Shown here in pieces: positions 1-9,269 of a DNA stretch of 64,000 nucleotides. This stretch comes from JANQOH01 sp965243325 (lineage in GTDB: Bacteria; Pseudomonadota; Alphaproteobacteria; UBA7887): NCBI GenBank assembly GCA_965243325.1, contig CBDEUQ010000003.1:2046001-2110000 (forward strand). Direction: 5' to 3'. Under the pieces are notes generated by a model. It was not told the DNA's origin and did not search any database. It was given only the letters and a program-made list of their open reading frames with translations. A program made the translations under genes and the position numbers. The first letter of the stretch is position 1, and each line of letters starts with the position of its first letter.

Positions 1-261
1 CTGAGCCAGATCGACAACGTGAGCCCCAACCTGGGGCGCGGCTACATCGTCGATTCGTTCATGGTCGTGGTGTTCGGCGGCGTCGGCAACCTGTGGGGCA
101 CCTTTGTCGGCGCCTTGAGCCTCGGCGTCGCCAACAAGTTTCTCGAGCCGTACGCCGGCGCCGTCCTCGGCAAGATCCTGATCCTCGTGGCGATCATCCT
201 GTTCATCCAGAAGCGGCCGCGCGGCCTGTTCGCGCTCAAGGGCCGCGCAGTGGAAAGTTGA
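1..261 (+). CDS. urtB: Urea ABC transporter permease UrtB, C-terminal end (partial)
   Basis: The reading frame is open from the first base of the window, so the gene starts upstream; about 86 C-terminal residues are visible. They contain a hydrophobic membrane segment and a GGVGNLWG motif typical of branched-chain-amino-acid-type permeases (the LivH side), and end in a basic tail (QKRPRGLF). UrtB is one of the two inner-membrane permeases of the UrtABCDE high-affinity urea importer. The assignment rests on position: an LivM-type permease and two ATPases follow at once and the urease genes come next. The stop lies 4 bp before urtC, so the genes are co-transcribed. The substrate-binding protein urtA would be expected upstream, outside the window. 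Confidence 0.88.
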   Translation: MSQIDNVSPNLGRGYIVDSFMVVVFGGVGNLWGTFVGALSLGVANKFLEPYAGAVLGKILILVAIILFIQKRPRGLFALKGRAVES

Positions 262-265
262 CGGC

Positions 266-1414
266 GTGATCGGGGCGCTGACCGGAGTGCGCGCCGACGG
301 CGGCGCCGGCGTGCGGATCACGGCGCTGCTGCTGCTCGCCGCCACCATCGCGGTGCCGCTGCTCAACCGCTACGCGCCGGCGGACTCGGCGCTGCACTTG
401 CCCACCTACATGGTGAGCCTGCTCGGCAAGTACCTCTGCTTCGCCCTGCTGGCGCTCAGCGTCGACCTGATCTGGGGCTACTGCGGCATCCTCAGCCTCG
501 GCCACGGCGCCTTCTTCGCCCTCGGCGGCTACGCCATGGGCATGCATCTGATGCGCCAGATCGGCGACCGCGGCGTGTACGGCCACCCGGAGCTGCCGGA
601 CTTCATGGTGTTCCTCGACTGGAGCGAACTGCCCTGGTACTGGTACGGGTTCGACAGCTTCGCCTTTGCCGCGCTCATGGTGATGCTCGTGCCCGGCGCG
701 CTGGCGTTCGCCTTCGGCTGGTTCGCCTTCCGCTCGCGCGTCACTGGCGTCTACCTGTCGATCATCACCCAGGCGATGACGTTCGCGCTGATGCTCGCGT
801 TCTTCCGCAACGACATGGGCTTCGGCGGCAACAACGGCCTGACCGATTTCAAGGACCTGCTGGGGATGGATCTGCAGGACGACGCGACCCGCCGCGGCAT
901 TTTCGTCGCCACGGGCGCGGCGTTGATCGCCGGGCTCCTCGTCTGCCGGTTCATCGTCGCCTCGCGGCTCGGTCGGGTGCTCGTCGCGATCCGCGACGCC
1001 GAGAGCCGCACCCGATTCCTCGGCTACCGCGATGCCTGGTACAAGCTGTTCGTCTTCGTCGTCTCGGCGGCGATCGCGGGCATCGCCGGGGCGCTCTACG
1101 TGCTGCAGGTCGGAATCATCAACCCCGGCGAGTTTTCGCCCGCCAACTCGATCGAGATCGTCGTCTGGGTCGCGGTGGGCGGCCGCGGCACGCTCTACGG
1201 CGCGATCCTCGGCGCGATCCTGGTCAACTACGCCAAGAGCTACTTCACCGGCGCGCTGCCCGAGGTCTGGCTGTTCGTGCTCGGCGGGCTGTTCATCGGC
1301 TCGACGCTCTTCCTGCCCAAGGGACTCGTCGGCGCGCTGGCGCGGGTGCCGGCGCTCGCCTGGCCGAGCCGGCGGCCGCGCGCGCCGGCCCCGGGAACAG
1401 AGGCGCATGGCTAA
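266..1414 (+). CDS. urtC: Urea ABC transporter permease UrtC
   Basis: This 382-residue multi-spanning membrane protein is the LivM-type second permease of the urea importer. It has many hydrophobic helices, the motif WGYCGILSLGHGAFFALGGY (about residues 70-90) and GGRGTLYGAILGAI near the C-terminus, both typical of LivM/UrtC. The length fits the family. The start is GTG at 266, four bases after the urtB stop. The 3' end overlaps urtD by 8 bp, which suggests translational coupling. The C-terminal 20 residues are Pro/Arg/Ala-rich and probably cytoplasmic. The urea specificity is inferred from the urease genes downstream, since the fold alone cannot separate urea from branched-chain amino acid transport. 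Confidence 0.92.
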   Translation: MIGALTGVRADGGAGVRITALLLLAATIAVPLLNRYAPADSALHLPTYMVSLLGKYLCFALLALSVDLIWGYCGILSLGHGAFFALGGYAMGMHLMRQIGDRGVYGHPELPDFMVFLDWSELPWYWYGFDSFAFAALMVMLVPGALAFAFGWFAFRSRVTGVYLSIITQAMTFALMLAFFRNDMGFGGNNGLTDFKDLLGMDLQDDATRRGIFVATGAALIAGLLVCRFIVASRLGRVLVAIRDAESRTRFLGYRDAWYKLFVFVVSAAIAGIAGALYVLQVGIINPGEFSPANSIEIVVWVAVGGRGTLYGAILGAILVNYAKSYFTGALPEVWLFVLGGLFIGSTLFLPKGLVGALARVPALAWPSRRPRAPAPGTEAHG

Positions 1415-2207
1415 CGTCGGCCACCGCGTTCGCGAGCCGAAGAGCGTCGTCGCCGAGGCGCCGCGCGCGGGCGACACGCTGCTCTATCTCGACAGCGTGA
1501 CCGTCACCTTCGACGGCTTCAGGGCGCTGAACGATCTGAGCTTCTATGCTCAGGCGCGGCGCATGGAAGCGGTGATCGGCCCCAACGGCGCCGGCAAGAC
1601 GACGATGATGGACGTCATCAGCGGCAAGACCAGACCCGACCGCGGCCGGCTCCTGTTCCGCGGCGACATCGACCTGACGCGGCTGGACGAGGCGGCGATC
1701 GCCAATCTCGGCATCGGCCGCAAGTTCCAGAAGCCGACGGTGTTCGAGAGCCATACGGTGTTCGACAACCTCGAGCTCGCTGCGAAGGGCGGCCGCAACC
1801 CGTTCCGCTCGCTGTTCGCCAGACTCGGGCCCGACCGCCGCGCCCGCATCGAGGAAGTTCTCGGCGTCGTCGGGCTGGCCGGCCGCGAAACCGACCTCGC
1901 CGGCTCGCTGTCGCACGGCCAGAAGCAGTGGCTCGAAATCGGCATGCTGCTGATGCAGGACCCGGAGCTGCTGATGGTGGACGAACCCGCGGCCGGCATG
2001 ACCGACGCCGAAACCGAGGCGACGGCGCGGCTGCTCAAGCGCATCGCCCGCACCCGTTCGGTGCTCGTCGTCGAGCACGACATGGATTTCATTCGCTCGC
2101 TGGAGACGCGCGTGACGGTCATGCACGAGGGCTCCGTCATCGCCCAGGGCAGCATGGAAAGCGTGCAGAACGACGACCGCGTCATCGAAATCTACCTCGG
2201 GCGCTGA
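1407..2207 (+). CDS. urtD: Urea ABC transporter ATP-binding protein UrtD
   Basis: This 266-residue cytoplasmic ATPase subunit (LivG type) powers urea uptake. Visible motifs are Walker A GPNGAGKT, the signature LSHGQKQWLEIG, Walker B LLMVDEPAAGMT and the switch histidine in VVEHDMDF. An N-terminal extension of about 25 residues precedes the ABC fold. ATG at 1407 was chosen because it lies in the urtC 3' end with an 8-bp overlap; the open frame continues further upstream, but only as a shadow inside urtC. The QKQ form of the signature is usual for UrtD. It pairs with UrtE, encoded next. Confidence 0.93.
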   Translation: MANVGHRVREPKSVVAEAPRAGDTLLYLDSVTVTFDGFRALNDLSFYAQARRMEAVIGPNGAGKTTMMDVISGKTRPDRGRLLFRGDIDLTRLDEAAIANLGIGRKFQKPTVFESHTVFDNLELAAKGGRNPFRSLFARLGPDRRARIEEVLGVVGLAGRETDLAGSLSHGQKQWLEIGMLLMQDPELLMVDEPAAGMTDAETEATARLLKRIARTRSVLVVEHDMDFIRSLETRVTVMHEGSVIAQGSMESVQNDDRVIEIYLGR

Positions 2208-2209
2208 AC

Positions 2210-2905
2210 GTGCTGTCGGTCGAATCCGTCGATCTCCACTACGGCGCGAGCCGCGCCCTGAGGGCGGTAGACCTGCAGGCCGCGGTCGGCGAGGTGACGT
2301 GCGTGCTGGGCCGCAACGGGGTCGGCAAGACCAGTCTGCTGCGCGCCGTCGTCGGCCAGCATCCGATCAGCGGCGGGCGCATCGTCTGGCGCGGGCGCGA
2401 CATCTCGCGCGCCCCCGCGCATGCGCGGGCGGCGGCGGGGATCGCCTACGTGCCGCAGGGGCGGGAGATTTTCCCGCTGCTCACGGTCGAGGAGAACCTG
2501 CGCACGGGCTTCGCCGCCCTGCCGCGCGCCGAGCGCGCGCTCCCCGAGCGCGTCTTCGAGCTGTTTCCCGTGCTTCGGCGCATGCTGCGGCGCCGCGGCG
2601 GCGACCTGTCGGGCGGCCAGCAGCAGCAGCTGGCGATCGCCCGGGCGCTGGTCATGCGGCCGAAGCTGCTCGTGCTGGACGAGCCGACCGAAGGGATACA
2701 GCCGTCGATCATCAAGGACATCGAGCGGGTGATCGTCGTGCTGCGCGATTCCGGCGACATGGCGATCCTGCTCGTCGAGCAGTACCTGGATTTCGCCCGG
2801 CGCCTCGCCGACCGCTTCGCGGTGCTGAACCGCGGCGAGGTGGTGGCCGACGGCACGGCCGAACGCCTCACCGACGCCGATGTCCTCCGCCATCTCACTG
2901 TCTGA
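2210..2905 (+). CDS. urtE: Urea ABC transporter ATP-binding protein UrtE
   Basis: This 231-residue cytoplasmic ATPase is the LivF-type partner of UrtD. It has Walker A GRNGVGKT, the signature LSGGQQQQLAIARAL, Walker B LLVLDEPTEGIQPSI and the switch region LLVEQYLDF. The EPTEGIQPSI string is very characteristic of UrtE/LivF. GTG at 2210 lies two bases after the urtD stop and gives the expected N-terminus (LSVESVDLHYG). Its last 26 bp overlap the start of ureD, physically joining the transporter and urease cistrons. This supports a single transcript in which imported urea is handed to urease. Confidence 0.93.
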   Translation: MLSVESVDLHYGASRALRAVDLQAAVGEVTCVLGRNGVGKTSLLRAVVGQHPISGGRIVWRGRDISRAPAHARAAAGIAYVPQGREIFPLLTVEENLRTGFAALPRAERALPERVFELFPVLRRMLRRRGGDLSGGQQQQLAIARALVMRPKLLVLDEPTEGIQPSIIKDIERVIVVLRDSGDMAILLVEQYLDFARRLADRFAVLNRGEVVADGTAERLTDADVLRHLTV

Positions 2906-3719
2906 GGGGCGCTGCGCCCGGACCCTGCCGGCCACGGTCGGCGGGCTCGACATCGTCGCCGACGGCGGCGTGCACGCGCGCCGCCAGAACGCGCCGCTGC
3001 GGCTGTTCCGCCCGCACGCGGCGGCGGGCGAGCCGCCGACGGGCATCGTCGCCAACGTGTCCGGCGGCATTCTCGGCGGCGACCGCCTGAGTCTTTCGGT
3101 GGCCGCCCGCGGCGACGCGCTGATCACCGGGCAGGCGGCGGAAAAGGTCTACCGCTCCGCCGGCGCGATGGCGCGCGTCCGCACCGACCTCGCGATCGGC
3201 GCTGGTGCGGCGCTCGAATGGTTGCCGCAGGGCACCATCCTGTTCGACGGGGCGCGGCTCGACCGCGGGACGACGGTCCGCGCGGCGCCGGGCGGGCGCT
3301 GCCTCGCCGGCGAGATCCTGGTCTTCGGCCGTGTCGGGATGGGCGAGACCCTCTGCCGCGGCGCGATCCGCGACCGCTGGCGCGTCGAGCGCGGCGGCCG
3401 GCCGCTGTGGATCGACGCGCTGCGGCTCGAAGGCGACATCGGCGCGCGCATGGCGGCGCCGTACGGCTTCGCCGGCGCGTGCGCCCAGGCCACCGTGCTC
3501 TACGTTGCCGACGACGCGGCCGCGTGCGTCGACCGCGCGCGCGACCTGATGGCCCGGGCCGGGCGCGCCGCGGCGACCGTGGTGGGCGGCGTGCTGATCG
3601 CGCGCTGGCTGAGCGCCGATCCGGCGGCGGCGCGCGCCGCCTTCGGGCGCTTCTGGCGCGCCTTCCGCGCCGAGGTGCTCGGTCGGCCGGCGCGCCTGCC
3701 CGCGGTGTGGCACGTTTGA
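2880..3719 (+). CDS. ureD: Urease accessory protein UreD
   Basis: UreD is the scaffold of the UreD-UreF-UreG maturation complex that delivers nickel to the urease active site. The 279-residue length fits the family. The conserved core PTGIVANVSGGILGGDRL (about residues 55-72) and TGQAAEKVYRS (about residues 81-91) are classical UreD signatures. ATG 2880 lies within the urtE 3' end; the overlap indicates coupling. The C-terminal half is Ala/Arg-rich, as is usual in GC-rich genomes. It is followed by ureA after 18 bp with a good GGAGGAG ribosome-binding site. Confidence 0.93.
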   Translation: MSSAISLSEGRCARTLPATVGGLDIVADGGVHARRQNAPLRLFRPHAAAGEPPTGIVANVSGGILGGDRLSLSVAARGDALITGQAAEKVYRSAGAMARVRTDLAIGAGAALEWLPQGTILFDGARLDRGTTVRAAPGGRCLAGEILVFGRVGMGETLCRGAIRDRWRVERGGRPLWIDALRLEGDIGARMAAPYGFAGACAQATVLYVADDAAACVDRARDLMARAGRAAATVVGGVLIARWLSADPAAARAAFGRFWRAFRAEVLGRPARLPAVWHV

Positions 3720-3737
3720 CGACCGGAGGAGGCGCGG

Positions 3738-4040
3738 ATGAATCTGACCCCGCGAGAGAAGGACAAGCTGCTGGTGGCGATGGCGGCCTCGGTGGCGCGG
3801 CGCCGGCTGGAGCGCGGCGTCAGGCTCAATCACCCCGAGGCGGTGGCGCTGATCACCGACTTCGTGGTCGAGGGCGCACGCGACGGGCGCACGGTGGCGG
3901 CGCTGATGACCGCCGGCGCCGAGGTGCTCCGGCGCGACCAGGTGATGGAGGGCGTGCCCGAGATGATCGGCGAAATCCAGGTCGAGGCGACGTTCCCCGA
4001 CGGCACCAAGCTCGTCACCGTGCACCAACCGATTCGATAG
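3738..4040 (+). CDS. ureA: Urease subunit gamma UreA
   Basis: This is the 100-residue gamma subunit of the (alpha-beta-gamma)3 nickel urease, a structural part of the cytoplasmic enzyme that hydrolyses urea to ammonia and carbamate. The sequence begins MNLTPREKDKLLVAMAA and contains HPEAVALITDFVVEGARDG and EATFPDGTKLVTVHQPI at the C-terminus, all hallmark UreA segments. The length equals the family norm. A strong ribosome-binding site (GGAGGAG) precedes ATG 3738. ureB follows after 12 bp. The three structural subunits are separate genes here, not fused as in Helicobacter. Confidence 0.97.
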   Translation: MNLTPREKDKLLVAMAASVARRRLERGVRLNHPEAVALITDFVVEGARDGRTVAALMTAGAEVLRRDQVMEGVPEMIGEIQVEATFPDGTKLVTVHQPIR

Positions 4041-4052
4041 GGGGGCCGATCC

Positions 4053-4370
4053 ATGATCCCGGGCGAAATCCTGCCGCGGGCGGGCGACATCGTTCTCAAC
4101 GAAGGCCGCGCCGCCGTCACCCTGACCGTCGTCAACAGGGGCGATCGTCCCGTGCAGGTCGGCAGCCACTACCATTTCGCCGAGGCCAACGCGGCGCTCG
4201 ACTTCGACCGCGCGGCGGCGCGCGGGCGGCGGCTCGACGTGCCGTCGGGCACGGCGGTGCGCTTCGAGCCCGGCCAGAGCCGCGACGTGCGCCTGATCGC
4301 CTACGCCGGCCGGCGCCACGTCGTCGGCTTCAACCGGGCGGTCATGGGGCCGCTCGACGGGGAGGCGTGA
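4053..4370 (+). CDS. ureB: Urease subunit beta UreB
   Basis: This is the 105-residue beta subunit of urease. It starts MIPGEILPRAGDIVLNEGR, the standard UreB opening, and carries NRGDRPVQVGSHYHFAEAN (about residues 29-47), RLDVPSGTAVRFEPG and RHVVGFNRAVMGPLDG, all diagnostic. Length is normal. A purine-rich ribosome-binding site (AGGGGGGCC) lies just upstream of ATG 4053. The stop is two bases before the ureC start, so beta and alpha subunits are translated in tight succession. Confidence 0.97.
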   Translation: MIPGEILPRAGDIVLNEGRAAVTLTVVNRGDRPVQVGSHYHFAEANAALDFDRAAARGRRLDVPSGTAVRFEPGQSRDVRLIAYAGRRHVVGFNRAVMGPLDGEA

Positions 4371-4372
4371 GC

Positions 4373-6081
<1,709 letters not shown>

Positions 6082-6082
<1 letters not shown>

Positions 6083-6531
6083 TGCGCCGGGTCGCGCACG
6101 TGGCGGCGGCGGGGCGATGGCCGGCGGCGGCGGCGCGCGACAGCGTTACGCTCGCGTGGGACGACCGCCACCGCCGCCGCGTACGCCTGGTGAGCGACCG
6201 CGGCGCGCCGTTCCTGCTCGATCTCGAGCGCGCCACGGCGCTCGGCGACGGCGACGGTCTGGCGCTCGACGACGGCGGCTGGGTGGCGGTCGTCGCCGCG
6301 CCGGAGCCGGTGGCCGAAGTCCGCACCGCCGACCCGCGCGCCCTTGCCCGGCTTGCCTGGCACCTCGGCAACCGCCACGTCCCGGCGCAGATTCTCGGCG
6401 ACGGCGTGCGGTTTCGCGACGACCGGGTGATCGTCGACATGGTCGCCGGGCTCGGCGCCGCGGTCGTCCGCCTACAGGCGCCGTTCGACCCGGAGCGCGG
6501 CGCCTATCACGACCGCCGCGGCGATGGATGA
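6082..6531 (+). CDS. ureE: Urease accessory protein UreE (nickel metallochaperone)
   Basis: This 149-residue predicted nickel carrier feeds the UreG/UreF/UreD complex. The N-terminal half contains DSVTLAWDDRHRRRVRL and RGAPFLLDLERATALGDGD, matching the UreE beta-domain. The C-terminal half carries the conserved LAWHLGNRHVPAQI with the metal-binding histidine at the dimer interface. There is no long His-rich tail; the protein ends YHDRRGDG, so it should bind few nickel ions compared with enterobacterial UreE. It overlaps ureC (ATGA) and ureF (8 bp). Confidence 0.9.
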
Positions 6532-7195
6532 CGCGGCGCTCTGCCGCCTGCTGGCGTGGACCTCGCCGGCCTTCCCGGTCGGCGGCTACAGCTACAGCCA
6601 CGGCCTGGAGACCGCGGTCGCCGTGGGGCTGGTGGCGGACGCCGCCGGGCTCCGCGAATGGACCGCGGACGCGCTCGAGTACGGCGCGGGCCGCGTCGAC
6701 GGCGCCTGGCTCGCCGCCGCGCACGACGCGGCCCGGGCCGGGGACTGGCCGCGCTTCGAGCGGGTGGCGGCGGACGCCGCGGCGCAGCGCGCAAGCGCCG
6801 AGACCGCGCTCGAGGCGATGGCGCAGGGCGCGGCGTTCCTCGCCACCGTGCGCGCCGCGTGGCCGCACCGGTGGTTCGACCGGGCGGACGGCGTCCCCCT
6901 CGTGCACGCGGTGGCGGTGGGGCTTGCGGCGGCGGCGCACCGGGTCCCCTGCCACGCCGCGCTCGTCGCGGCGCTGCACGGATTCGCCGCCAACCTCGTT
7001 TCCGCGGGCGTGCGCCTGATCCCGCTCGGCCAGACCGACGGCCAGCGCGTGCAGGCGGCGCTCGAACCCGTCGTCCGCCGCGTCGCGACGGCCGCCGAAC
7101 GGGACCGGGGCGAGACGCCCGGCACCGCGACGCCGCTCGCCGACTGGTGCGCGGCGGCCCACGAAACCCAGCATGTAAGGCTGTTCCGATCATGA
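6524..7195 (+). CDS. ureF: Urease accessory protein UreF
   Basis: This 223-residue all-helical protein bridges UreD and UreG during nickel insertion. The opening CRLLAWTSPAFPVGGYSYSH (about residues 5-24) is the canonical UreF signature. Later segments with conserved family character are FAANLVSAGVRLIPLGQTDG and HETQHVRLFRS at the extreme C-terminus. ATG 6524 overlaps ureE by 8 bp, and the TGA overlaps the ureG ATG. Length is typical. The protein is cytoplasmic. Confidence 0.93.
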   Translation: MDDAALCRLLAWTSPAFPVGGYSYSHGLETAVAVGLVADAAGLREWTADALEYGAGRVDGAWLAAAHDAARAGDWPRFERVAADAAAQRASAETALEAMAQGAAFLATVRAAWPHRWFDRADGVPLVHAVAVGLAAAAHRVPCHAALVAALHGFAANLVSAGVRLIPLGQTDGQRVQAALEPVVRRVATAAERDRGETPGTATPLADWCAAAHETQHVRLFRS

Positions 7196-7827
7196 CGCAT
7201 TCCGCTCACGGCCCCGCCCGCATCGGCATCGGCGGCCCCGTCGGCTCCGGCAAGACCGCGCTCGCCGACGCCCTCTGCAAGCGCCTGCGCGGCGACTGGG
7301 AGATCGCGGTCGTAACGAACGACATCTACACCCGGGAGGACGCCAACTTCCTCGTCCGCTCGGGCGCGCTGGTGGCCGAGCGCATCGCCGGCGTGGAGAC
7401 CGGGGGCTGTCCGCACACCGCCATCCGCGAGGACGCCTCCATCAACCTCGCGGCGGTCGCGGCGATGAACGCCCGGTTCCCGGACCTCGACCTGATCCTG
7501 ATCGAGTCCGGCGGCGACAACCTTGCCGCCACCTTCAGCCCCGAGCTGGCCGACATCACGCTCTACGTCATCGACGTGGCCGCCGGCGACAAGATCCCGC
7601 GCAAGGGCGGGCCCGGCATCACGCGTTCCGACCTGCTGGTGATCAACAAGATCGATCTCGCGCCGCTGGTCGGCGCCGACCTCGGCGTGATGGACCGCGA
7701 TGCGCGCAAGATGCGGGGCGAGCGCCCCTTCGTTTTCGCCAACCTCAAGGCCGGCGACGGGCTGGCGCGCATCGCCGACTTCGTGCTGACCCAGACCGGC
7801 CTCGCGGGCGCGCCCGCCGCATCGTAA
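7192..7827 (+). CDS. ureG: Urease accessory GTPase UreG
   Basis: This 211-residue SIMIBI-class GTPase drives nickel transfer into apo-urease. It shows the P-loop GGPVGSGKT, VTNDIYTREDANFL, the invariant nickel-binding Cys-Pro-His in GVETGGCPHTAIREDAS, ESGGDNLAATFSPELAD and the base-specificity motif NKIDLAPLVGAD. ATG 7192 overlaps the ureF stop. It is the last gene of the urt-ure operon: the next gene is convergent 75 bp downstream. That gap is very GC-rich and can fold, but no U-tract is seen, so no intrinsic terminator is claimed. No nickel transporter or UreJ is in the window. Confidence 0.96.
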   Translation: MTHSAHGPARIGIGGPVGSGKTALADALCKRLRGDWEIAVVTNDIYTREDANFLVRSGALVAERIAGVETGGCPHTAIREDASINLAAVAAMNARFPDLDLILIESGGDNLAATFSPELADITLYVIDVAAGDKIPRKGGPGITRSDLLVINKIDLAPLVGADLGVMDRDARKMRGERPFVFANLKAGDGLARIADFVLTQTGLAGAPAAS

Positions 7828-7902
7828 GTCCGCCCCGCGCGGCGCGCCCCGACCGCCGGGCGGCGGCCGGAGCGCGGAGCGGCGGGGGACTGCGGCCGCT
7901 CC

Positions 7903-8379
7903 CTAATCGTCGTCGTCGTCCCAGTCGTCGTCGTACCGGTCGCCGTGACGGCGGTGCCAGCGGTCGCTCATGGACAGCGCGCCGTCGCCGTTGCGGTCCA
8001 GCCGCTCCACGACGGCCGCGAGCGGTCGGTCGTATTCGGCGCGGCTGACGACGGCGTCGCCGTCGGCGTCGAGGAACTGGAAGGCCCGCACCGTCAGCGG
8101 CCGCGTCGTCTCGTGCCAGACACCGGCGAACTCGTCGAGGTCGAGGTTTCCGTCGCCGTTGCCGTCGTGGGCCGCGTGGCGCGCGTTGCGCACCGTGTCG
8201 ATCTCGGCCTGCGTCAGCTTGCCGTCGCCGTCGGCGTCGACCGACCGGAACATGTCCATCGCCATGACCGCGAACGGCCCCTTGGCCAAGTGGGCGTGGC
8301 CCGCGTAGCCGGCGACCGCGACTCCGACCACGGCGACCGCCGCGCCGGCTCCGATCCAGGCCATCGTTCTCTTTTTCAT
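7903..8379 (-). CDS. Exported EF-hand protein with four calcium-binding loops
   Basis: This 158-residue protein has a basic N-terminus and hydrophobic segment (residues 6-25, signal peptide or anchor). It carries four EF-hand-type loops at residues 48-59 (DADGDGKLTQAE), 72-83 (DGNGDGNLDLDE), 104-115 (DADGDAVVSRAE) and 128-139 (DRNGDGALSMSD), then an acidic tail of Asp residues with one Trp. The third loop lacks the usual Gly-Lys pair, so its affinity may differ. ATG 8379 was chosen over an upstream in-frame start because a GGGAG ribosome-binding site precedes it. The gene is divergent from the regulator/kinase pair at 8550-10699, which suggests it is their target. A calcium or other divalent-metal buffer or sensor in the periplasm is the best guess. 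Confidence 0.82.
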   Translation of the reverse strand: MKKRTMAWIGAGAAVAVVGVAVAGYAGHAHLAKGPFAVMAMDMFRSVDADGDGKLTQAEIDTVRNARHAAHDGNGDGNLDLDEFAGVWHETTRPLTVRAFQFLDADGDAVVSRAEYDRPLAAVVERLDRNGDGALSMSDRWHRRHGDRYDDDWDDDDD

Positions 8380-8488
8380 CGTTCCGCTCCCTTGTGGGTT
8401 GTCGATGCGCCGGAACGTGGGCCGCGCCTGTCGCAAAAGCTTGTCCCGCGGGCTCCTTTTTCGTCGCGAACGCTGTCCGGCGGGCCGG

Positions 8489-8510
8489 TTGACAGACTTT
8501 GTTACACTTT
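8489..8510. promoter_or_regulatory. Direct-repeat regulator site with a TTGACA-like element between the EF-hand gene and the response regulator
   Basis: The divergent intergenic region contains TTGACAGACTTTGTTACACT, in which an ACA-n-ACTTT-like unit recurs with a period of about 11 bp. Two half-sites one helical turn apart are typical of OmpR/PhoB-family dimers. The TTGACA could act as a -35 element, but no good -10 follows at 17 bp. Assignment as the binding site of the adjacent regulator is inference. Confidence 0.35.
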
Positions 8511-8549
8511 CGTCCCGCGTCCGCCGGCGCGCCGCATTATCGGTCCCTC

Positions 8550-9269
8550 ATGGAGCCTGAGCCGCACGTCCTCGTCGTCGACGACCACCGGGACATCCGC
8601 GAGCCGCTGGCCCGCTACCTGGAGCGTCACGGCCTGCGCGCTTCGGTCGCCGACGGGGCGCGGGCCGCGCGCCGCGTTCTCGAGCAGGCGGCCGTGGATC
8701 TCGTCGTGCTCGACGTCATGATGCCGGGCGAGGACGGTCTGGCGCTGTGCCGGCACCTGCGCGAGACCACGCGGATTCCCGTCATCCTGCTGACGGCAAT
8801 GGCCGAGGACACCGACCGGATCGTCGGCCTCGAGATGGGCGCCGACGACTATGTGACCAAGCCGTTCAACCCGCGCGAGCTGCTGGCCCGCGTCAAGGCG
8901 GTGATCCGGCGCGCGCGCAGCCTGCCGCCCGACCGCGAGCCGAAGGCCGAGGGGCGGATCGCCTTTGATCGCTGGACGCTGGACGCGGACCGTCGCGAGC
9001 TTACCGACGAGGGCGGAGTCGTCATACCGTTGTCCACCGGCGAGTTCCGGCTGCTCATGGCCCTGGTCGAGCGCCCGGGAATGGTGCTGTCGCGCGACCG
9101 GCTGCTGGACCTCACGCGCGGCCGCCGTGCGATGCCGTTCGACCGCGCGGTCGACAACCAGGTGAGCCGGCTCAGGCGCAAGATCGAACGCGATCCGGCG
9201 AGGCCGGAACTGATCGTCACCGTGTGGGGCGGCGGCTACCGCTTCGCCGGCAAGGTCGAGCGCGCATGA
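8550..9269 (+). CDS. OmpR/PhoB-family response regulator
   Basis: This 239-residue two-component transcription factor has a receiver domain (about residues 5-118) with acidic pocket VVDDH, phospho-acceptor Asp55 (in VVLDVMMPGEDG), a TAMAED switch region and the conserved lysine in DDYVTKPFNP. A winged-helix DNA-binding domain follows (about residues 135-235; RDRLLDLTRGR, AVDNQVSRLRRKIE, VWGGGYRF). ATG 8550 gives a standard N-terminus; a longer in-frame reading exists but adds no conserved sequence. The stop overlaps the kinase start (ATGA). It probably controls the divergent EF-hand gene and its own operon. Confidence 0.93.
   Translation: MEPEPHVLVVDDHRDIREPLARYLERHGLRASVADGARAARRVLEQAAVDLVVLDVMMPGEDGLALCRHLRETTRIPVILLTAMAEDTDRIVGLEMGADDYVTKPFNPRELLARVKAVIRRARSLPPDREPKAEGRIAFDRWTLDADRRELTDEGGVVIPLSTGEFRLLMALVERPGMVLSRDRLLDLTRGRRAMPFDRAVDNQVSRLRRKIERDPARPELIVTVWGGGYRFAGKVERA

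Noticed and set aside
236..1477. Very long Arg/Ala/Gly/Asp-rich open frames opposite known genes (for example 236-1477, 2895-4319, 4301-5959, 12812-16378, 33055-35391, 57542-60946 on the minus strand)
   Set aside because: They are antisense shadows of GC-rich coding sequence: low-complexity composition, no motif, and a conserved gene lies on the other strand over the same span.
3218..4372. Upstream extension of the ureC frame over ureD, ureA and ureB
   Set aside because: It overlaps three complete conserved genes and encodes low-complexity Arg-rich sequence; ureC has a proper start at 4373.
7828..7902. GC-rich inverted repeats after ureG as an intrinsic terminator
   Set aside because: Hairpins can be drawn, but no T-tract follows on either strand, so it was not called a terminator.
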